Below, in pieces: positions 1-8,574 of a DNA stretch of 64,000 nt (positions are counted from its first letter, which is position 1; each line of letters opens with the position of its first letter). The notes beneath the pieces were generated by a model. That model ran no database searches. It saw only the letters and a list, made by a program, of their open reading frames with translations, and had not been told where the DNA came from. The DNA is taken from assembly GCF_000718005.1 (NCBI RefSeq), contig NZ_JODV01000006.1. One strand, 5' to 3'. Made by a program: the position numbers and the translations under genes. Origin of the DNA: Actinoalloteichus_B caeruleus (GTDB lineage: Bacteria > Actinomycetota > Actinomycetes > Mycobacteriales > Pseudonocardiaceae).

Positions 1-116
1 ACGAGGTGATCGACGAGGTCGCGGCCAGCCGGTTGACCGAGCGCGGGGCGACCCGCGCCGACGACCGGCTCTCCGAGGCCGCCATGGAGGACCGCAAGAG
101 GGAGGGCTACTTCTGA
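1..116 (+). CDS. cysD: CysD, sulfate adenylyltransferase subunit 2 (3' end only)
   Basis: Only the last 37 codons are in the window. The reading frame ends ATRADDR...SEAAMEDRKREGYF, the characteristic C-terminus of CysD, the PAPS-reductase-like subunit of the heterodimeric ATP sulfurylase that makes adenosine 5'-phosphosulfate from sulfate and ATP. The stop codon shares one base with the start of cysN (TGATG), so the two subunits are translationally coupled, as expected for a complex. The 5' part and any upstream cysH/cysC lie outside the window. Confidence 0.9.
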   Translation, partial: EVIDEVAASRLTERGATRADDRLSEAAMEDRKREGYF

Positions 117-1465
117 TGGTCGGTGCGCGACACGGCGAGAACACCCGCGGCCTGCTCCGCCTGGCCACCGCCGGCAGCGTGGACGACGGCAAGTCCACGC
201 TGGTGGGTCGGCTGCTGCACGACACGAAGTCGGTCCTCGCCGACCAGCTGGACGCCGTCACCCGCGCCAGCGCGGACCGGGGCCTGGCGACGCCGGACCT
301 GTCCCTGCTGGTCGACGGCCTCCGCGCGGAACGGGAGCAGGGCATCACCATCGACGTCGCCTACCGCTACTTCGCCACGCCCCGCCGCACCTTCGTCCTG
401 GCCGACACGCCCGGCCATGTGCAGTACACCCGCAACACGGTGACCGGGATGTCGACCGCGCAGCTGGCCGTGCTCCTCGTCGACGCGCGGCGCGGGCTGC
501 TGGAGCAGACACGTCGGCACGCCGCCGTGGCCGCCCTGCTCGGGGTCCCCCACCTCGTCCTCGCGGTCAACAAGATCGACCTCGTCGGCTACGACCAGGG
601 GACCTACGAGTCGATCGCCAAGGACTTCGCCACCCACGCCTCGGCGCTGGGCTACCCGGCCGGGCGCGTGCGGTCGGTGCCGGTGTCGGCGTTGGTCGGC
701 GACAACGTGGCACGCCCGTCGACGGCGACTCCCTGGTACGCGGGACCGACCTTGCTGGAGCTGTTGGAGACCACCCCGGTGGCGACCGACCACCGCGACG
801 CGCCCTTCCGGTTCCCCGTGCAGTACGTGATCCGCCCGCGCACCCCGGAGCACCCCGACTACCGGGGCTACGCCGGGCAGGTGGCCGCCGGGACGGTCCG
901 GCCCGGTGACCGCGTCACCGTCTCACCCGCCGGCCTGACCAGCACGGTGGCGCGCATCGACACGGCGGACGGCCCGCTCCCGCACGCGGTGCCGGGCCAG
1001 TCGGTGACCCTCGTGCTGGGCGACGACCTCGACATCGGGCGGGGCGACCTGATCGCGGGCGCGACGTCGGCCCCCACTCCCAGGGAGGAACTCGACGCCG
1101 TGCTGTGCTGGTTGGCCGACCGCCCGCTGCGCCCCGGGACCCGGCTCCTGGTCAAGCACGGCACCCGCACCGTGCCGGCGATCGTCACCGAACTCGCCGC
1201 CCGCTTCGACGAACAGCGGTTGGGGTCGTCACCGGCCCCGGACCTGCTGGAGCTGAACGACATCGGGCGGGTGCGGATCAGGTGCGCCCAGGCGCTGCCC
1301 GTCGACGACTACGCCGACTCCCACCGGACCGGCGCGTTCCTGCTGATCGACCCCGCCGACGGCACGACCGCCGCCGCCGGTCTCGTCGGCCGTCCCCTGC
1401 CGGTGATCCCCGACGGCGACGGTCCCGCCGGGTCGTCCCCGGGCCCACTCGGCCACGACGCGTGA
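116..1465 (+). CDS. cysN: CysN, sulfate adenylyltransferase subunit 1 (GTPase)
   Basis: This is the GTPase subunit of ATP sulfurylase, which couples GTP hydrolysis to APS synthesis with CysD in the cytoplasm. Elongation-factor-type motifs are present: P-loop GSVDDGKST at residues 20-28, the switch segment EREQGITIDVAYRYF about residue 72, DTPGH at 97-101 and NKID at 152-155, followed by two beta-barrel domains. The 449 residues fit CysN alone; there is no fused APS kinase (CysC) domain. The ATG overlaps the cysD stop, which fixes the start. The next gene begins 29 bases downstream, so the ABC importer that follows is probably in the same transcript. Confidence 0.95.
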   Translation: MVGARHGENTRGLLRLATAGSVDDGKSTLVGRLLHDTKSVLADQLDAVTRASADRGLATPDLSLLVDGLRAEREQGITIDVAYRYFATPRRTFVLADTPGHVQYTRNTVTGMSTAQLAVLLVDARRGLLEQTRRHAAVAALLGVPHLVLAVNKIDLVGYDQGTYESIAKDFATHASALGYPAGRVRSVPVSALVGDNVARPSTATPWYAGPTLLELLETTPVATDHRDAPFRFPVQYVIRPRTPEHPDYRGYAGQVAAGTVRPGDRVTVSPAGLTSTVARIDTADGPLPHAVPGQSVTLVLGDDLDIGRGDLIAGATSAPTPREELDAVLCWLADRPLRPGTRLLVKHGTRTVPAIVTELAARFDEQRLGSSPAPDLLELNDIGRVRIRCAQALPVDDYADSHRTGAFLLIDPADGTTAAAGLVGRPLPVIPDGDGPAGSSPGPLGHDA

Positions 1466-1494
1466 CCGCGACACCGAGAGGAACGGGAACGAGC

Positions 1495-2583
1495 ATGACC
1501 ACCACCCCCGTGCGGAGAGGGTCCGCCCGCGCCGTCGCGGTCGGCGCCGCGCTGCTCCTGGCCGCGACCGCGTGCAGCCGCGCCGACCGGGTGGACGAGG
1601 CGGACGGCCCGGCGGACCTGGGGGCCGCCGCCGAGCTGCGCCTCGGCTACTTCCCCAACGTGACCCACGCGGCGGCGGTGGCCGGGGTGAGCGAGGGCTT
1701 CTTCGCGGAGGAACTCGGCGACACCGAGCTGGTCCCCCAGACCTTCAACGCCGGCCCGGACGCGGTCGGCGCGTTGCTCGGCGACTCGCTCGACGCCACC
1801 TTCATCGGTTCCAACCCCGCCCTCACCGCGTTCCAGGAGTCCGGTGGAGCCCACACCCGGCTGGTCGCCGGAGCCACCTCCGGCGGGGCGCAGCTGGTGG
1901 TGCGGGCGGACATCGACGGCCCGGAGGACCTGCTCGGCGAGTCGGTGGCCACCCCCCAGCTGGCCAACACCCAGGACGTGGCCGCGAAGAAGTGGTTGGT
2001 GGACCTCGACCTGCCCAGCGGGGACGGCCCGGACCAGGTGACCGTGCAGAACATCAGGAACCCGGACACGCTGAACCTGTTCCGGGAGGGAGCGGTGGCC
2101 GGGGGCTGGCTCCCCGAGCCGTGGGCCTCACGCCTGGTCGTGGAGGCGGACGCCGAGGTCCTCGTCGACGAACGGGACCTGTGGGACGGGGGTGCCTTCC
2201 CCACCACCGTGCTCATCGTCCGCACCCAGTACCTGCGGGAGCACCCGGAGACCGTCGAGGCCCTGGTGCGGGGGCTGCTGCGGAGCACCGACTGGGTGGA
2301 GGAGGACCTCGGGCGCGCCAAGGCCGTGGTCAACGCCGAACTGGACCGCCTGGCCGGGGCCCCGCTGGACCAGGCCGTGCTCGACCGGGCCTTCGAGAAC
2401 ATCGACCTGGACCTCGACCCGCTGGCCGCGACGTTCCCCCGCCTGGCCGAGGACGCGGTCACCGCCGGGCTCAGCCCGGCCGTCCCGGACCTCCACGGCC
2501 TGGTCGACGTCGGACCGCTGAACAACGTGCTCGCCGAGGCCGGCCGGCCCCCGGTGGACGACGCCGGGCTGGGTGAGGGATGA
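1495..2583 (+). CDS. ABC importer substrate-binding lipoprotein, sulfonate (SsuA/TauA) type
   Basis: A 362-residue extracytoplasmic solute-binding protein. Residues 1-26 form a lipoprotein signal with twin arginines-like basic start and lipobox LAATAC, lipidated at Cys27. The mature start LRLGYFPNVTHAAAV (about residues 44-58) is typical of the SsuA/TauA/nitrate-binding NMT1-like family. The ATG at 1495 is preceded by a purine-rich GAGAGGAACGGGA. An open frame continues upstream across cysN but lacks the signal peptide, so the later start is chosen. The place between cysN and the matching ATPase and permease suggests uptake of an organosulfur compound or sulfate ester; the exact substrate is inference. 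Confidence 0.88.
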   Translation: MTTTPVRRGSARAVAVGAALLLAATACSRADRVDEADGPADLGAAAELRLGYFPNVTHAAAVAGVSEGFFAEELGDTELVPQTFNAGPDAVGALLGDSLDATFIGSNPALTAFQESGGAHTRLVAGATSGGAQLVVRADIDGPEDLLGESVATPQLANTQDVAAKKWLVDLDLPSGDGPDQVTVQNIRNPDTLNLFREGAVAGGWLPEPWASRLVVEADAEVLVDERDLWDGGAFPTTVLIVRTQYLREHPETVEALVRGLLRSTDWVEEDLGRAKAVVNAELDRLAGAPLDQAVLDRAFENIDLDLDPLAATFPRLAEDAVTAGLSPAVPDLHGLVDVGPLNNVLAEAGRPPVDDAGLGEG

Positions 2584-2698
2584 CCACCCGCGCCGCCACC
2601 CGGCGGGGACCGGGTCCAGGCACCGGTACCCGCTCGCGACCCGTGACAGACGACGCCTCCCCGGTGCGCACCGGGGGCCGCGCAGGAGGGCAGACACC

Positions 2699-3535
2699 AT
2701 GACCGCCGTCACCGACACCACGACCTCCCCCCAGCGCGCCGACAGCCCGGAACGGGAGGTCGCGGTCCGCCTGCGCGGCGTCGGCCGGTCGTTCGGAGCG
2801 GGGCCGCGCTCCGTCGTCGCGCTCGACGGCGTCGACCTGGCGGTGCGGGCGGGCGAGTTCGTCTGCCTCCTCGGTGCCTCGGGCTGCGGGAAGAGCACGC
2901 TGCTGAACCTCGTGGCCGGGCTGGACGAGCCCACGGCGGGGTCGGTGGACGTGTCCACGGGACGCCCGGCCGTCATGTTCCAGGAGCCGGGCCTGATGCC
3001 GTGGTTGAGCGCCAGGCGCAACGTCGAGCTGCCGCTCCGGGTGGCCGGTCTCGGTCGCGCCGCACGGCGCGCCGTCGCCGAGGAACTGCTCGACCTGGTC
3101 CGCCTCGGCGGCCAGGGGTCCCGGCGTCCGCACCAGCTCTCGGGTGGCATGCGGCAACGGGTGGCGTTGGCCAGGGCACTGGCCTGCACCAGGACCGGCG
3201 CGACCGGTCTTCCGCTGCTGCTGATGGACGAGCCGTTCGGGGCGTTGGACGCCATCACCCGGGACATCCTCCAGGCCGAGCTGCTGCGGGTGTGGCGGGC
3301 GACGGGGGCGGCGGTGGTCTTCGTGACCCACGACGTGCGGGAGGCGGTGCGCCTGGCCGAAAGGGTGGTCCTGCTGTCCTCCCGACCGGGGCGGGTGGTC
3401 CGTGAGTGGACGCTCCGCTCCTCCGGCGGTGACGGCGGTGCCGCGCTCGGCCCGACCGGGGTGGCCGAGGCCGAGGTCACCGAGGAGATCACGGCGGCCC
3501 TCCGGGAGGTGATCTCCAGTCATGGCAGGCACTGA
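2699..3535 (+). CDS. ABC importer ATP-binding protein (SsuB/TauB type)
   Basis: A 278-residue nucleotide-binding subunit. Walker A GASGCGKST is at residues 59-67, the Q-loop segment MFQEPGLMPW at 93-102, signature LSGGMRQR at 147-154, Walker B LLLMDEP at 173-179 and the H-loop histidine at 211. The EPGLMPW and DEPFGALD wording is that of sulfonate/taurine/nitrate importers. The ATG at 2699 has a strong AGGAGGG nine bases upstream; longer in-frame starts lack this. The 3' end overlaps the permease gene by 14 bases. The 115 bases between the binding-protein stop and this start show no hairpin, so co-transcription is likely. Confidence 0.92.
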   Translation: MTAVTDTTTSPQRADSPEREVAVRLRGVGRSFGAGPRSVVALDGVDLAVRAGEFVCLLGASGCGKSTLLNLVAGLDEPTAGSVDVSTGRPAVMFQEPGLMPWLSARRNVELPLRVAGLGRAARRAVAEELLDLVRLGGQGSRRPHQLSGGMRQRVALARALACTRTGATGLPLLLMDEPFGALDAITRDILQAELLRVWRATGAAVVFVTHDVREAVRLAERVVLLSSRPGRVVREWTLRSSGGDGGAALGPTGVAEAEVTEEITAALREVISSHGRH

Positions 3536-4412
3536 GACCGGCTCCCGCGCCGAGGCCGACGGCCTGGCCGACGTGGCTGCCGGCCTCGACGCGCTGGACA
3601 CCCCGGTGGAGCGCGGGACGCCCTGGTGGCGGCGGCTGCTCACCAGGGCGGTACCGCCGGTCGTGGCCGTCCTCGCCGTGTTGGCGGTGTGGCAGGCCCT
3701 GTGGGCCGCGGCGATCTGGCCGGAGTTCAAGCTCCCCGCTCCGGCCGCGGTCGGTGAGCACGTGGGTGACCTGGTGGGCGACGGGGAGATCTGGGGGGTG
3801 CTGTGGGTCTCGGTCCACCGCGCGGTCCTCGGGTTCCTCACCGCGGTGATCATCGCCACGCCGCTGGGGCTGCTGGTGGCGAGGGTTCCCCTCCTGCGCA
3901 ACGCCGTCGGCCCCCTCATCACGGGGCTTCAGAGCCTCCCGTCGGTGGCCTGGGTCCCCGCCGCGATCCTGTGGTTCGGGCTGACCCCGGCGACCATCTA
4001 CGCCGTGGTGCTGTTGGGGTCGGTGCCCTCGATCATGAACGGGCTCATGTCCGGGCTGGACCAGGTCCCTCCCCTGTTGACCAGGGTGGGGAAGGCGGTG
4101 GGCGCCGGGCCCCTCACGAGCGCCCGCCTGGTGTCGCTGCCCGCCGCGCTGCCCGGTTACCTGGCCGGTTGCAAGCAGGGTTGGGCGTTCTCCTGGCGTT
4201 CGCTGATGGCAGCCGAACTGATCGCGAACTCGCCCCAGCTCGGGGTGGGCCTGGGGCAGACCCTGGAACAGGCGAGGGCCATGAACAGCATGTCCGGTGT
4301 GATCGCAGCCATCTTGCTCATCCTCCTCGTCGGAATCAGCATTGAACTGCTCGTCTTCCGACCTGTGGAGCGGCGGGTGCTGCGCGGCCGCGGCCTGGCC
4401 GGGGCGGTGTGA
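3522..4412 (+). CDS. ABC importer permease (SsuC/TauC type)
   Basis: A 296-residue inner-membrane permease. After a charged cytoplasmic N-terminus there are about six hydrophobic segments: residues about 45-65, 95-125, 130-150, 160-175, 215-235 and 255-285. The cytoplasmic loop around SLPAALPGYLAGCKQGWAFSW and AAELIA corresponds to the EAA coupling loop of sulfonate/nitrate permeases. It overlaps the ATPase gene by 14 bases. The partner genes and the cys context support organosulfur import. Confidence 0.9.
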   Translation: MAGTETGSRAEADGLADVAAGLDALDTPVERGTPWWRRLLTRAVPPVVAVLAVLAVWQALWAAAIWPEFKLPAPAAVGEHVGDLVGDGEIWGVLWVSVHRAVLGFLTAVIIATPLGLLVARVPLLRNAVGPLITGLQSLPSVAWVPAAILWFGLTPATIYAVVLLGSVPSIMNGLMSGLDQVPPLLTRVGKAVGAGPLTSARLVSLPAALPGYLAGCKQGWAFSWRSLMAAELIANSPQLGVGLGQTLEQARAMNSMSGVIAAILLILLVGISIELLVFRPVERRVLRGRGLAGAV

Positions 4413-4458
4413 ACCGGCGGGCCGGTTCCGACACGAGGACATGCTGAGGTGGTGCCCG

Positions 4459-5190
4459 ATGTTGCTCGCTGTCGCTCACGGCAGTCGTGACCCCCGCTCG
4501 GCCGCGACGATCTCCACGTTGATGGACGTCGTCAGGACGTTGCGCCCGGACCTGGAGGTGCGGCTGTCCTTCCTGGAGCTGTCCGCGCCCCGCTTCGGGG
4601 AGGTGCTGTCCCGGGTGGACGGGCCGGTCACCGTGGTGCCGCTGCTGCTGTCCCACGCCTACCACGCCGGTGTGGACGTGCCCGGCTCGATCGAAGCCGT
4701 CCGCCGGGGCAGGCCGGAGGTCGACGTCCGCGTCGCCGAGGTCCTCGGACCCGATCCCGTGTTGGAGTCGTCGGTGCTGCGCCGGCTGGCCGAAGCCGAG
4801 GTGGGTCCGCGCGAGCCGGATACCGGGGTCGTGCTCGCCGCGGCCGGTTCCGCCCACGAACCCGCGAACGCCCTGGTCCGCGACATCGCCAGCCGGTGGG
4901 CCGCCTCGGGCGGGTGGGCCGGGGTGGAACCCGCCTTCGCGGCGGCGGCCGACCCGGCGGTCGACGTGGCGGTGGAACGCCTGCGGGCCGCCGGTGCGCG
5001 CCGCATCGCGGTCGCCCCCTGGTTCCTGGCCCCGGGGCTGCTGCTGACCAGGGTCGTCGACCGGGTCCGCGACCTCGCCCCGGACGCCACGATCGCCGCC
5101 CCGATCGGCGCGGACATCGAACTGGCCCAACTGGTGCTGCGCCGCTTCCACGCCGCCGAGTGCGCGCCCCCGCGCCGCCGCTACGCCTGA
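4459..5190 (+). CDS. Sirohydrochlorin chelatase, CbiX/SirB family
   Basis: A 243-residue protein with the metal-binding HGSRDPR near the N-terminus (His8) and the second-histidine segment LLLSHAYHAGVDVPGSI. It is a class II chelatase that would insert Fe(II) into sirohydrochlorin to give siroheme, the cofactor of assimilatory sulfite reductase. Cobalt insertion for cobalamin is the alternative. A duplicated half with AAAGSAHEP about residue 130 fits the two-lobed CbiX fold. The ATG at 4459 follows GAGGTG; an in-frame ATG at 4441 is possible. It lies 46 bases after the permease, at the end of the sulfur operon, which supports the siroheme role. Confidence 0.9.
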   Translation: MLLAVAHGSRDPRSAATISTLMDVVRTLRPDLEVRLSFLELSAPRFGEVLSRVDGPVTVVPLLLSHAYHAGVDVPGSIEAVRRGRPEVDVRVAEVLGPDPVLESSVLRRLAEAEVGPREPDTGVVLAAAGSAHEPANALVRDIASRWAASGGWAGVEPAFAAAADPAVDVAVERLRAAGARRIAVAPWFLAPGLLLTRVVDRVRDLAPDATIAAPIGADIELAQLVLRRFHAAECAPPRRRYA

Positions 5191-5316
5191 CCGGGGCTGG
5201 GAACGGTCCTCGACCGCCCCGGGCAGCGCGGTGGGGTGCTCCTCGGTCGCGCGGGCCTCGTGCCCGACCGCCCTCGGGCACTCGTGCCGGAGGTCACACC
5301 CGGGCTACCGTGCGGT

Positions 5317-6096
5317 ATGGCCGACCGACTGATCGACTACTCGCTGCGGAACGGGGTGGCGGTCCTCACCCTCGACTCACCGCACAACCGGAACGCGCTT
5401 TCGACCCGGCTCCGGGGCGAGCTCAGGGACCTGCTGCTCACCGTCCGGGAGGACGAGGCGGTACGCGTGGTGCTGCTCAGCCACACCGGCCCGGTGTTCT
5501 GCTCGGGAATGGATCTGAAGGAGTCCCGGGGCGGTACCGCCGACCAGCAGGGCGTGCGCGAACTGCCGGAACTGATGGAGCTGGTGGCTTCCTGCCCGAA
5601 ACCCGTGGTCGTCCGGGCCGCGGGACCGGCCAGGGCCGGCGGCGTCGGCCTCCTCGCCTCCGCCGACATCGTCGTGGCCGCCTCGACCGCCACCTTCGCG
5701 TTCACCGAGGTCCGACTGGGGCTGGTGCCGGCGGTCATCTCCGTGCCGCTGCTGCGTCGAATGGCCGCCACCGCCGTGTCGGAACTCCTCCTGACCGGGG
5801 AGACCTTCGGCGCCGACCGGGCCGCGGCGCTGGGGCTGGTCAACTCCGCCGTACCGGAGGCCGACCTCGACGAGGAGGTGGCCCGCTACCTGGACATGCT
5901 CGGGCGGGGGGCGCCGGGGGCGTTGACGGCGACCAAGGCCCTGTTGCGGGAGACCACCGCCAGGCAGGTCCCGGCCGACTACCCCGCCCTGCTCACCCTG
6001 TCCGCCGGGCACTTCGCCGGCCCGGAGGGGCAGGAGGGGATGCGGGCCTTCGCCGAGAAGCGCCCCCCGGCCTGGGTGCCCACCCCCACCCGGTGA
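5317..6096 (+). CDS. Enoyl-CoA hydratase/isomerase (crotonase) family protein
   Basis: A 259-residue crotonase. The substrate-pocket segment NRNALS (residue about 24), the oxyanion-hole segment CSGMDLKES, the second oxyanion segment RAGGVGLLASADIVVAAS and FTEVRLGLVPA are all present. Aligned by eye to rat mitochondrial hydratase, the acidic residue after GGGC (Glu144) is replaced by Gly, while the Glu164 position is kept (TEVRLG). Hydration by the two-glutamate mechanism is therefore uncertain; isomerase, hydrolase or lyase activity is possible. It starts 126 bases after the chelatase, has no strong Shine-Dalgarno sequence, and is probably independent of the sulfur operon. Confidence 0.85.
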   Translation: MADRLIDYSLRNGVAVLTLDSPHNRNALSTRLRGELRDLLLTVREDEAVRVVLLSHTGPVFCSGMDLKESRGGTADQQGVRELPELMELVASCPKPVVVRAAGPARAGGVGLLASADIVVAASTATFAFTEVRLGLVPAVISVPLLRRMAATAVSELLLTGETFGADRAAALGLVNSAVPEADLDEEVARYLDMLGRGAPGALTATKALLRETTARQVPADYPALLTLSAGHFAGPEGQEGMRAFAEKRPPAWVPTPTR

Positions 6097-6147
6097 CCCA
6101 CCCCGGTGGGGCCGCGCGGCGGCACCAGTCGGTTCCGGCGGCCCCGG

Positions 6148-6234
6148 TCATGCCCACTGCTGCCAGGCCCAGGCGACGAGGACGAGCAGGATCAGTCCCA
6201 GCAGCACGACGGTGACGCGACGGGAAGAACTCAC
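6148..6234 (-). CDS. 28-residue single-pass membrane micropeptide
   Basis: A very short frame: GTG start, basic SSSRR, a continuous hydrophobic stretch VTVVLLGLILLVLVAWAW and the end QQWA. It would be one transmembrane helix with a positive-inside start. The GTG overlaps the stop codon of the upstream 88-codon membrane protein by four bases (GTGA), the usual arrangement for coupled translation, which is the main reason to believe it. No family recognised. It could be an accessory subunit of the upstream protein. Confidence 0.5.
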   Translation of the reverse strand: MSSSRRVTVVLLGLILLVLVAWAWQQWA

Positions 6235-6497
6235 TGGGCGGTCCCCTCGTGGTGCCGGGTGGTGTCGGTGTTCGGCGCGCTGGGCTGGTCCGGTTTCCCG
6301 TCGGCGGGTCGAAGGCGGGACCGCCGGTATCGGCGCAGGCGCGCGGAGACACCGTCGACGCCCCGGTCGATCACGAAGGCCGCCAGCCACGCCAACGGCA
6401 ACAGGACCGCCATGACCAGCACGAACTGGAGCACGAACGGGAGCTGGGCCATCCACAGCTCCACTCCGTCCCACCAGCTGACCAGTGCCGAGAACAC
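6231..6497 (-). CDS. Small membrane protein, 88 residues
   Basis: The N-terminal half is hydrophobic (VSWWDGVELWMAQLPF followed by VLQFVLVMAVLLPLAWLAAFVI, residues about 20-43), enough for one membrane span plus an amphipathic segment. After this comes a strongly basic stretch ARLRRYRRSRLR (about residues 52-63) and a polar tail. The topology would place the basic tail in the cytoplasm. It is coupled by a GTGA overlap to a 28-residue membrane peptide downstream. Function not recognised. It is transcribed divergently from the acetyltransferase at 6928. Confidence 0.65.
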   Translation of the reverse strand: MFSALVSWWDGVELWMAQLPFVLQFVLVMAVLLPLAWLAAFVIDRGVDGVSARLRRYRRSRLRPADGKPDQPSAPNTDTTRHHEGTAQ

Positions 6498-6927
6498 GGG
6501 AGGAGCCTACGCGCCGCCCTCCTCGGGGTGGCCGGGTACCACCCGGCGCGGCGCGCGGTGGTCGACCGGACGCCCCGGGGGCGTGTCCGACCGGGTTCCA
6601 CCCTCCCGCCGGGTCCGGCCGACCCGCCGAGGTGGTGGTCGCGCCCGCGCGGGCCACGCTCGGCGCTCACCCGGTGGGCGGAGGTGCGCTCCCCGGGGCC
6701 GGCGGAGTTCCGCACGGCGGCCGTGACCGGGTGTTCCTCCGGCGGGGCGGCACACCGGAGCGCACCATGTCCTCGGAGACCAGGTCGCCCGTAGGGTCGG
6801 CCTGGCGGGAACCGCCCCCGGGGGCGGAACCAGTGTGGGGCCTGGTCCCGCCAGCAGGGCACGGCAGGGCATGGGAGGGGTTCGAGATGGGACGAGGGAA
6901 CGACGCCGGCACGATCGGGGGCGGCGG
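6498..6927. other. Intergenic, divergent promoter region, no gene seen
   Basis: About 430 bases between the divergent small membrane protein and the acetyltransferase. Frames in it are arginine/proline/glycine-rich and resemble no family. A perfect 16-base palindrome of the form CCGCCCCC-GGGGGCGG lies near 6812-6827, and an imperfect GC-rich dyad near 6568-6590. Either could be a transcript end or a regulator site; nothing more can be supported. Confidence 0.5.
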
Positions 6928-7473
6928 ATGACCTCCCCCGCCGGGCGACCCTCCGCCAGGATCGAACCGATCGACCTCTCCTCCCAGGTGGGGGAGGTGA
7001 TCGACCTGGCCCGGCGGGCGATGGCGGCGGCCGACCAGCCCTTCGCCGAGCACACCGCCAACTACCTGCCGCGTGTCGTCGACCTCCCCGGTCTGCTGGC
7101 CCTCGGTGTGCGCGAACGGTCGCGCCTGGTGGGGGTCGCCGTCGGGTGGCCCTGCGGCCAGCACCCCAGCTGGCCCGCGATGGTCGGGCCCGCGCTGGTG
7201 GCCACCGGGAACCTCCACTGGTTGGAGGGCTCCTTCGAGCTCGCGGAACTCCAGGTCAGCCCCGAGCACCACGGCCAGGGCCTGGGCACCGCGCTGGTTC
7301 ACGCGGTGGAGGGGAGCACCACGTCGGACCGGATCGTCCTCCAGGCCAATGTCGCCAACCGGCGGGCGAGGGAGTTCTACCGCCGTCGCGGGTTCCGGGT
7401 CCTCAGCGGGCCCTACCAGTGGCTGCGCCGGCCGCGTTTCCTCGTGCTCGGCGCCCGGCTACCGCTGACGTGA
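6928..7473 (+). CDS. GNAT family N-acetyltransferase
   Basis: A 181-residue protein with the GNAT core. Acetyl-CoA binding motif A reads ELQVSPEHHGQGLGTALV (about residues 108-125), and the later strand/helix NVANRRAREFYRRRGFRV is the usual C-terminal GNAT signature. The substrate is unknown. The ATG at 6928 follows GGGGGCGGCGG; an upstream in-frame ATG would add about 30 low-complexity residues and is less likely. It is convergent with the MOSC gene, 64 bases away. Confidence 0.85.
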   Translation: MTSPAGRPSARIEPIDLSSQVGEVIDLARRAMAAADQPFAEHTANYLPRVVDLPGLLALGVRERSRLVGVAVGWPCGQHPSWPAMVGPALVATGNLHWLEGSFELAELQVSPEHHGQGLGTALVHAVEGSTTSDRIVLQANVANRRAREFYRRRGFRVLSGPYQWLRRPRFLVLGARLPLT

Positions 7474-7537
7474 GGGCGCGGTGGCGTGGTGAACGCCGGC
7501 CGCTCCCGGGCCGCCGCCTCTCGTCACGGCCTCCAGG

Positions 7538-8191
7538 TCACGCCATGCTCGTCGTGGCCGCGGCGCGGGCGGCGCGCACCTTGTCCGCCCACTCCTGGGG
7601 CAGGTCGTCGAGCGCCTGGCAGACGTGGTCCACGAGGTCGGGGCGGCGACGCTGCTTCACGGCGAAGACCTCGGCCACCGTGACACCGTGCGCCGGCCTG
7701 CTCAGCACCTCGACCCGGTCACCCGCCGAGACCAGTCCCTCCTCGTCGACGGCGAGGTAGGCCCCGGTCCGGCCCCGCTCGGTGAACCGGCGGACGAAAC
7801 GCTCGGCCTCCCAGAACCCGGCGAAGACCCGGCAGGGGGTGCGCGGGCCGGTCACCCTGAGCACGGCCGACCCGATCCGCCACCGTTCACCGATGACGGC
7901 GTCGCTGCTGTCCATCCCGTCCAGGGTGAGGTTCTCCCCGGCGTTGCCGGGCACCAGCTCCCTGCCGAGCTCCTGGGACCAGTAGCGGAGTTCGGCCAAC
8001 TCGAACGCGTAGGCCGCGCGGTACCAGCCGCCGTGGCTGGCGGTGTCGACGATGGTGTCGCCGGCCACCCCCGCACCCGTCAGGGACACCGGCCCTGGAA
8101 CGGCCCGCTTGTCGATTCCCGAACTGCCCATCCGCCCGGTCCAGGCGCCATGACGGACCACGGCGACGTTGACCGAGACCACTTCTCCCAT
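7538..8191 (-). CDS. MOSC domain-containing protein (YiiM-like)
   Basis: A 217-residue protein of the MOSC superfamily (molybdenum-cofactor sulfurase C-terminal domain). It contains SHGGWYRAAYAFEL (about 52-65), GENLTLDGM (86-94), and the conserved cysteine segment TGPRTPCRVF with Cys120, the presumed sulfur or metal-bound residue. The single-domain layout and GPRTPC wording resemble E. coli YiiM, which acts on N-hydroxylated compounds with a molybdenum cofactor. The exact substrate here is not known. Confidence 0.85.
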   Translation of the reverse strand: MGEVVSVNVAVVRHGAWTGRMGSSGIDKRAVPGPVSLTGAGVAGDTIVDTASHGGWYRAAYAFELAELRYWSQELGRELVPGNAGENLTLDGMDSSDAVIGERWRIGSAVLRVTGPRTPCRVFAGFWEAERFVRRFTERGRTGAYLAVDEEGLVSAGDRVEVLSRPAHGVTVAEVFAVKQRRRPDLVDHVCQALDDLPQEWADKVRAARAAATTSMA

Positions 8192-8574
8192 CGCTCGAAT
8201 CTAGAAGACCCCGCTTATCACCCACAAGAGTGGTGTGGTGGGTGTCCCGGAACCCCACCCCCAGCGCACGGCGGGCCACGCTCCGGCGCCACCCCTCCGG
8301 CGCCGAGGCCGTACCGAGGGGTGTCCCGGCTCCGCCGTCCTCGCGTCCGCGACGGGTACGGCGTTCGGGCGGAAGGTCTGGGCCAACCGCCACGCGTCAG
8401 CACTCGGTGCGGACACCACCACCCACGGTGACTACTGTCGACTCACAGGACGACGGTACGGGTTGGCGCGACGCGCCACGGGGGGACGAACGCGAACGGA
8501 CTCGAGATCCGCCCGCTCCAGCACGGCCGCCGCCCTGCGCAACGCCTGTCCGCCGTGTGTCGGAGGGAGTCGTG
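8192..8574. other. Intergenic, divergent promoter region, no gene seen
   Basis: 383 bases between the divergent MOSC and ImmA/IrrE genes. No frame with family resemblance. A run at 8217-8250 (TTATCACCCACAAGAGTGG and following GTGGTGGGTG) has interleaved CCAC/GTGG elements and could be a regulator site, but no clear dyad is formed. Confidence 0.4.

Noticed and set aside
6485..6931. Plus-strand frame upstream of the GNAT gene
   Set aside because: Composition is Arg/Gly/Pro-rich and it overlaps the promoter region of two divergent genes.
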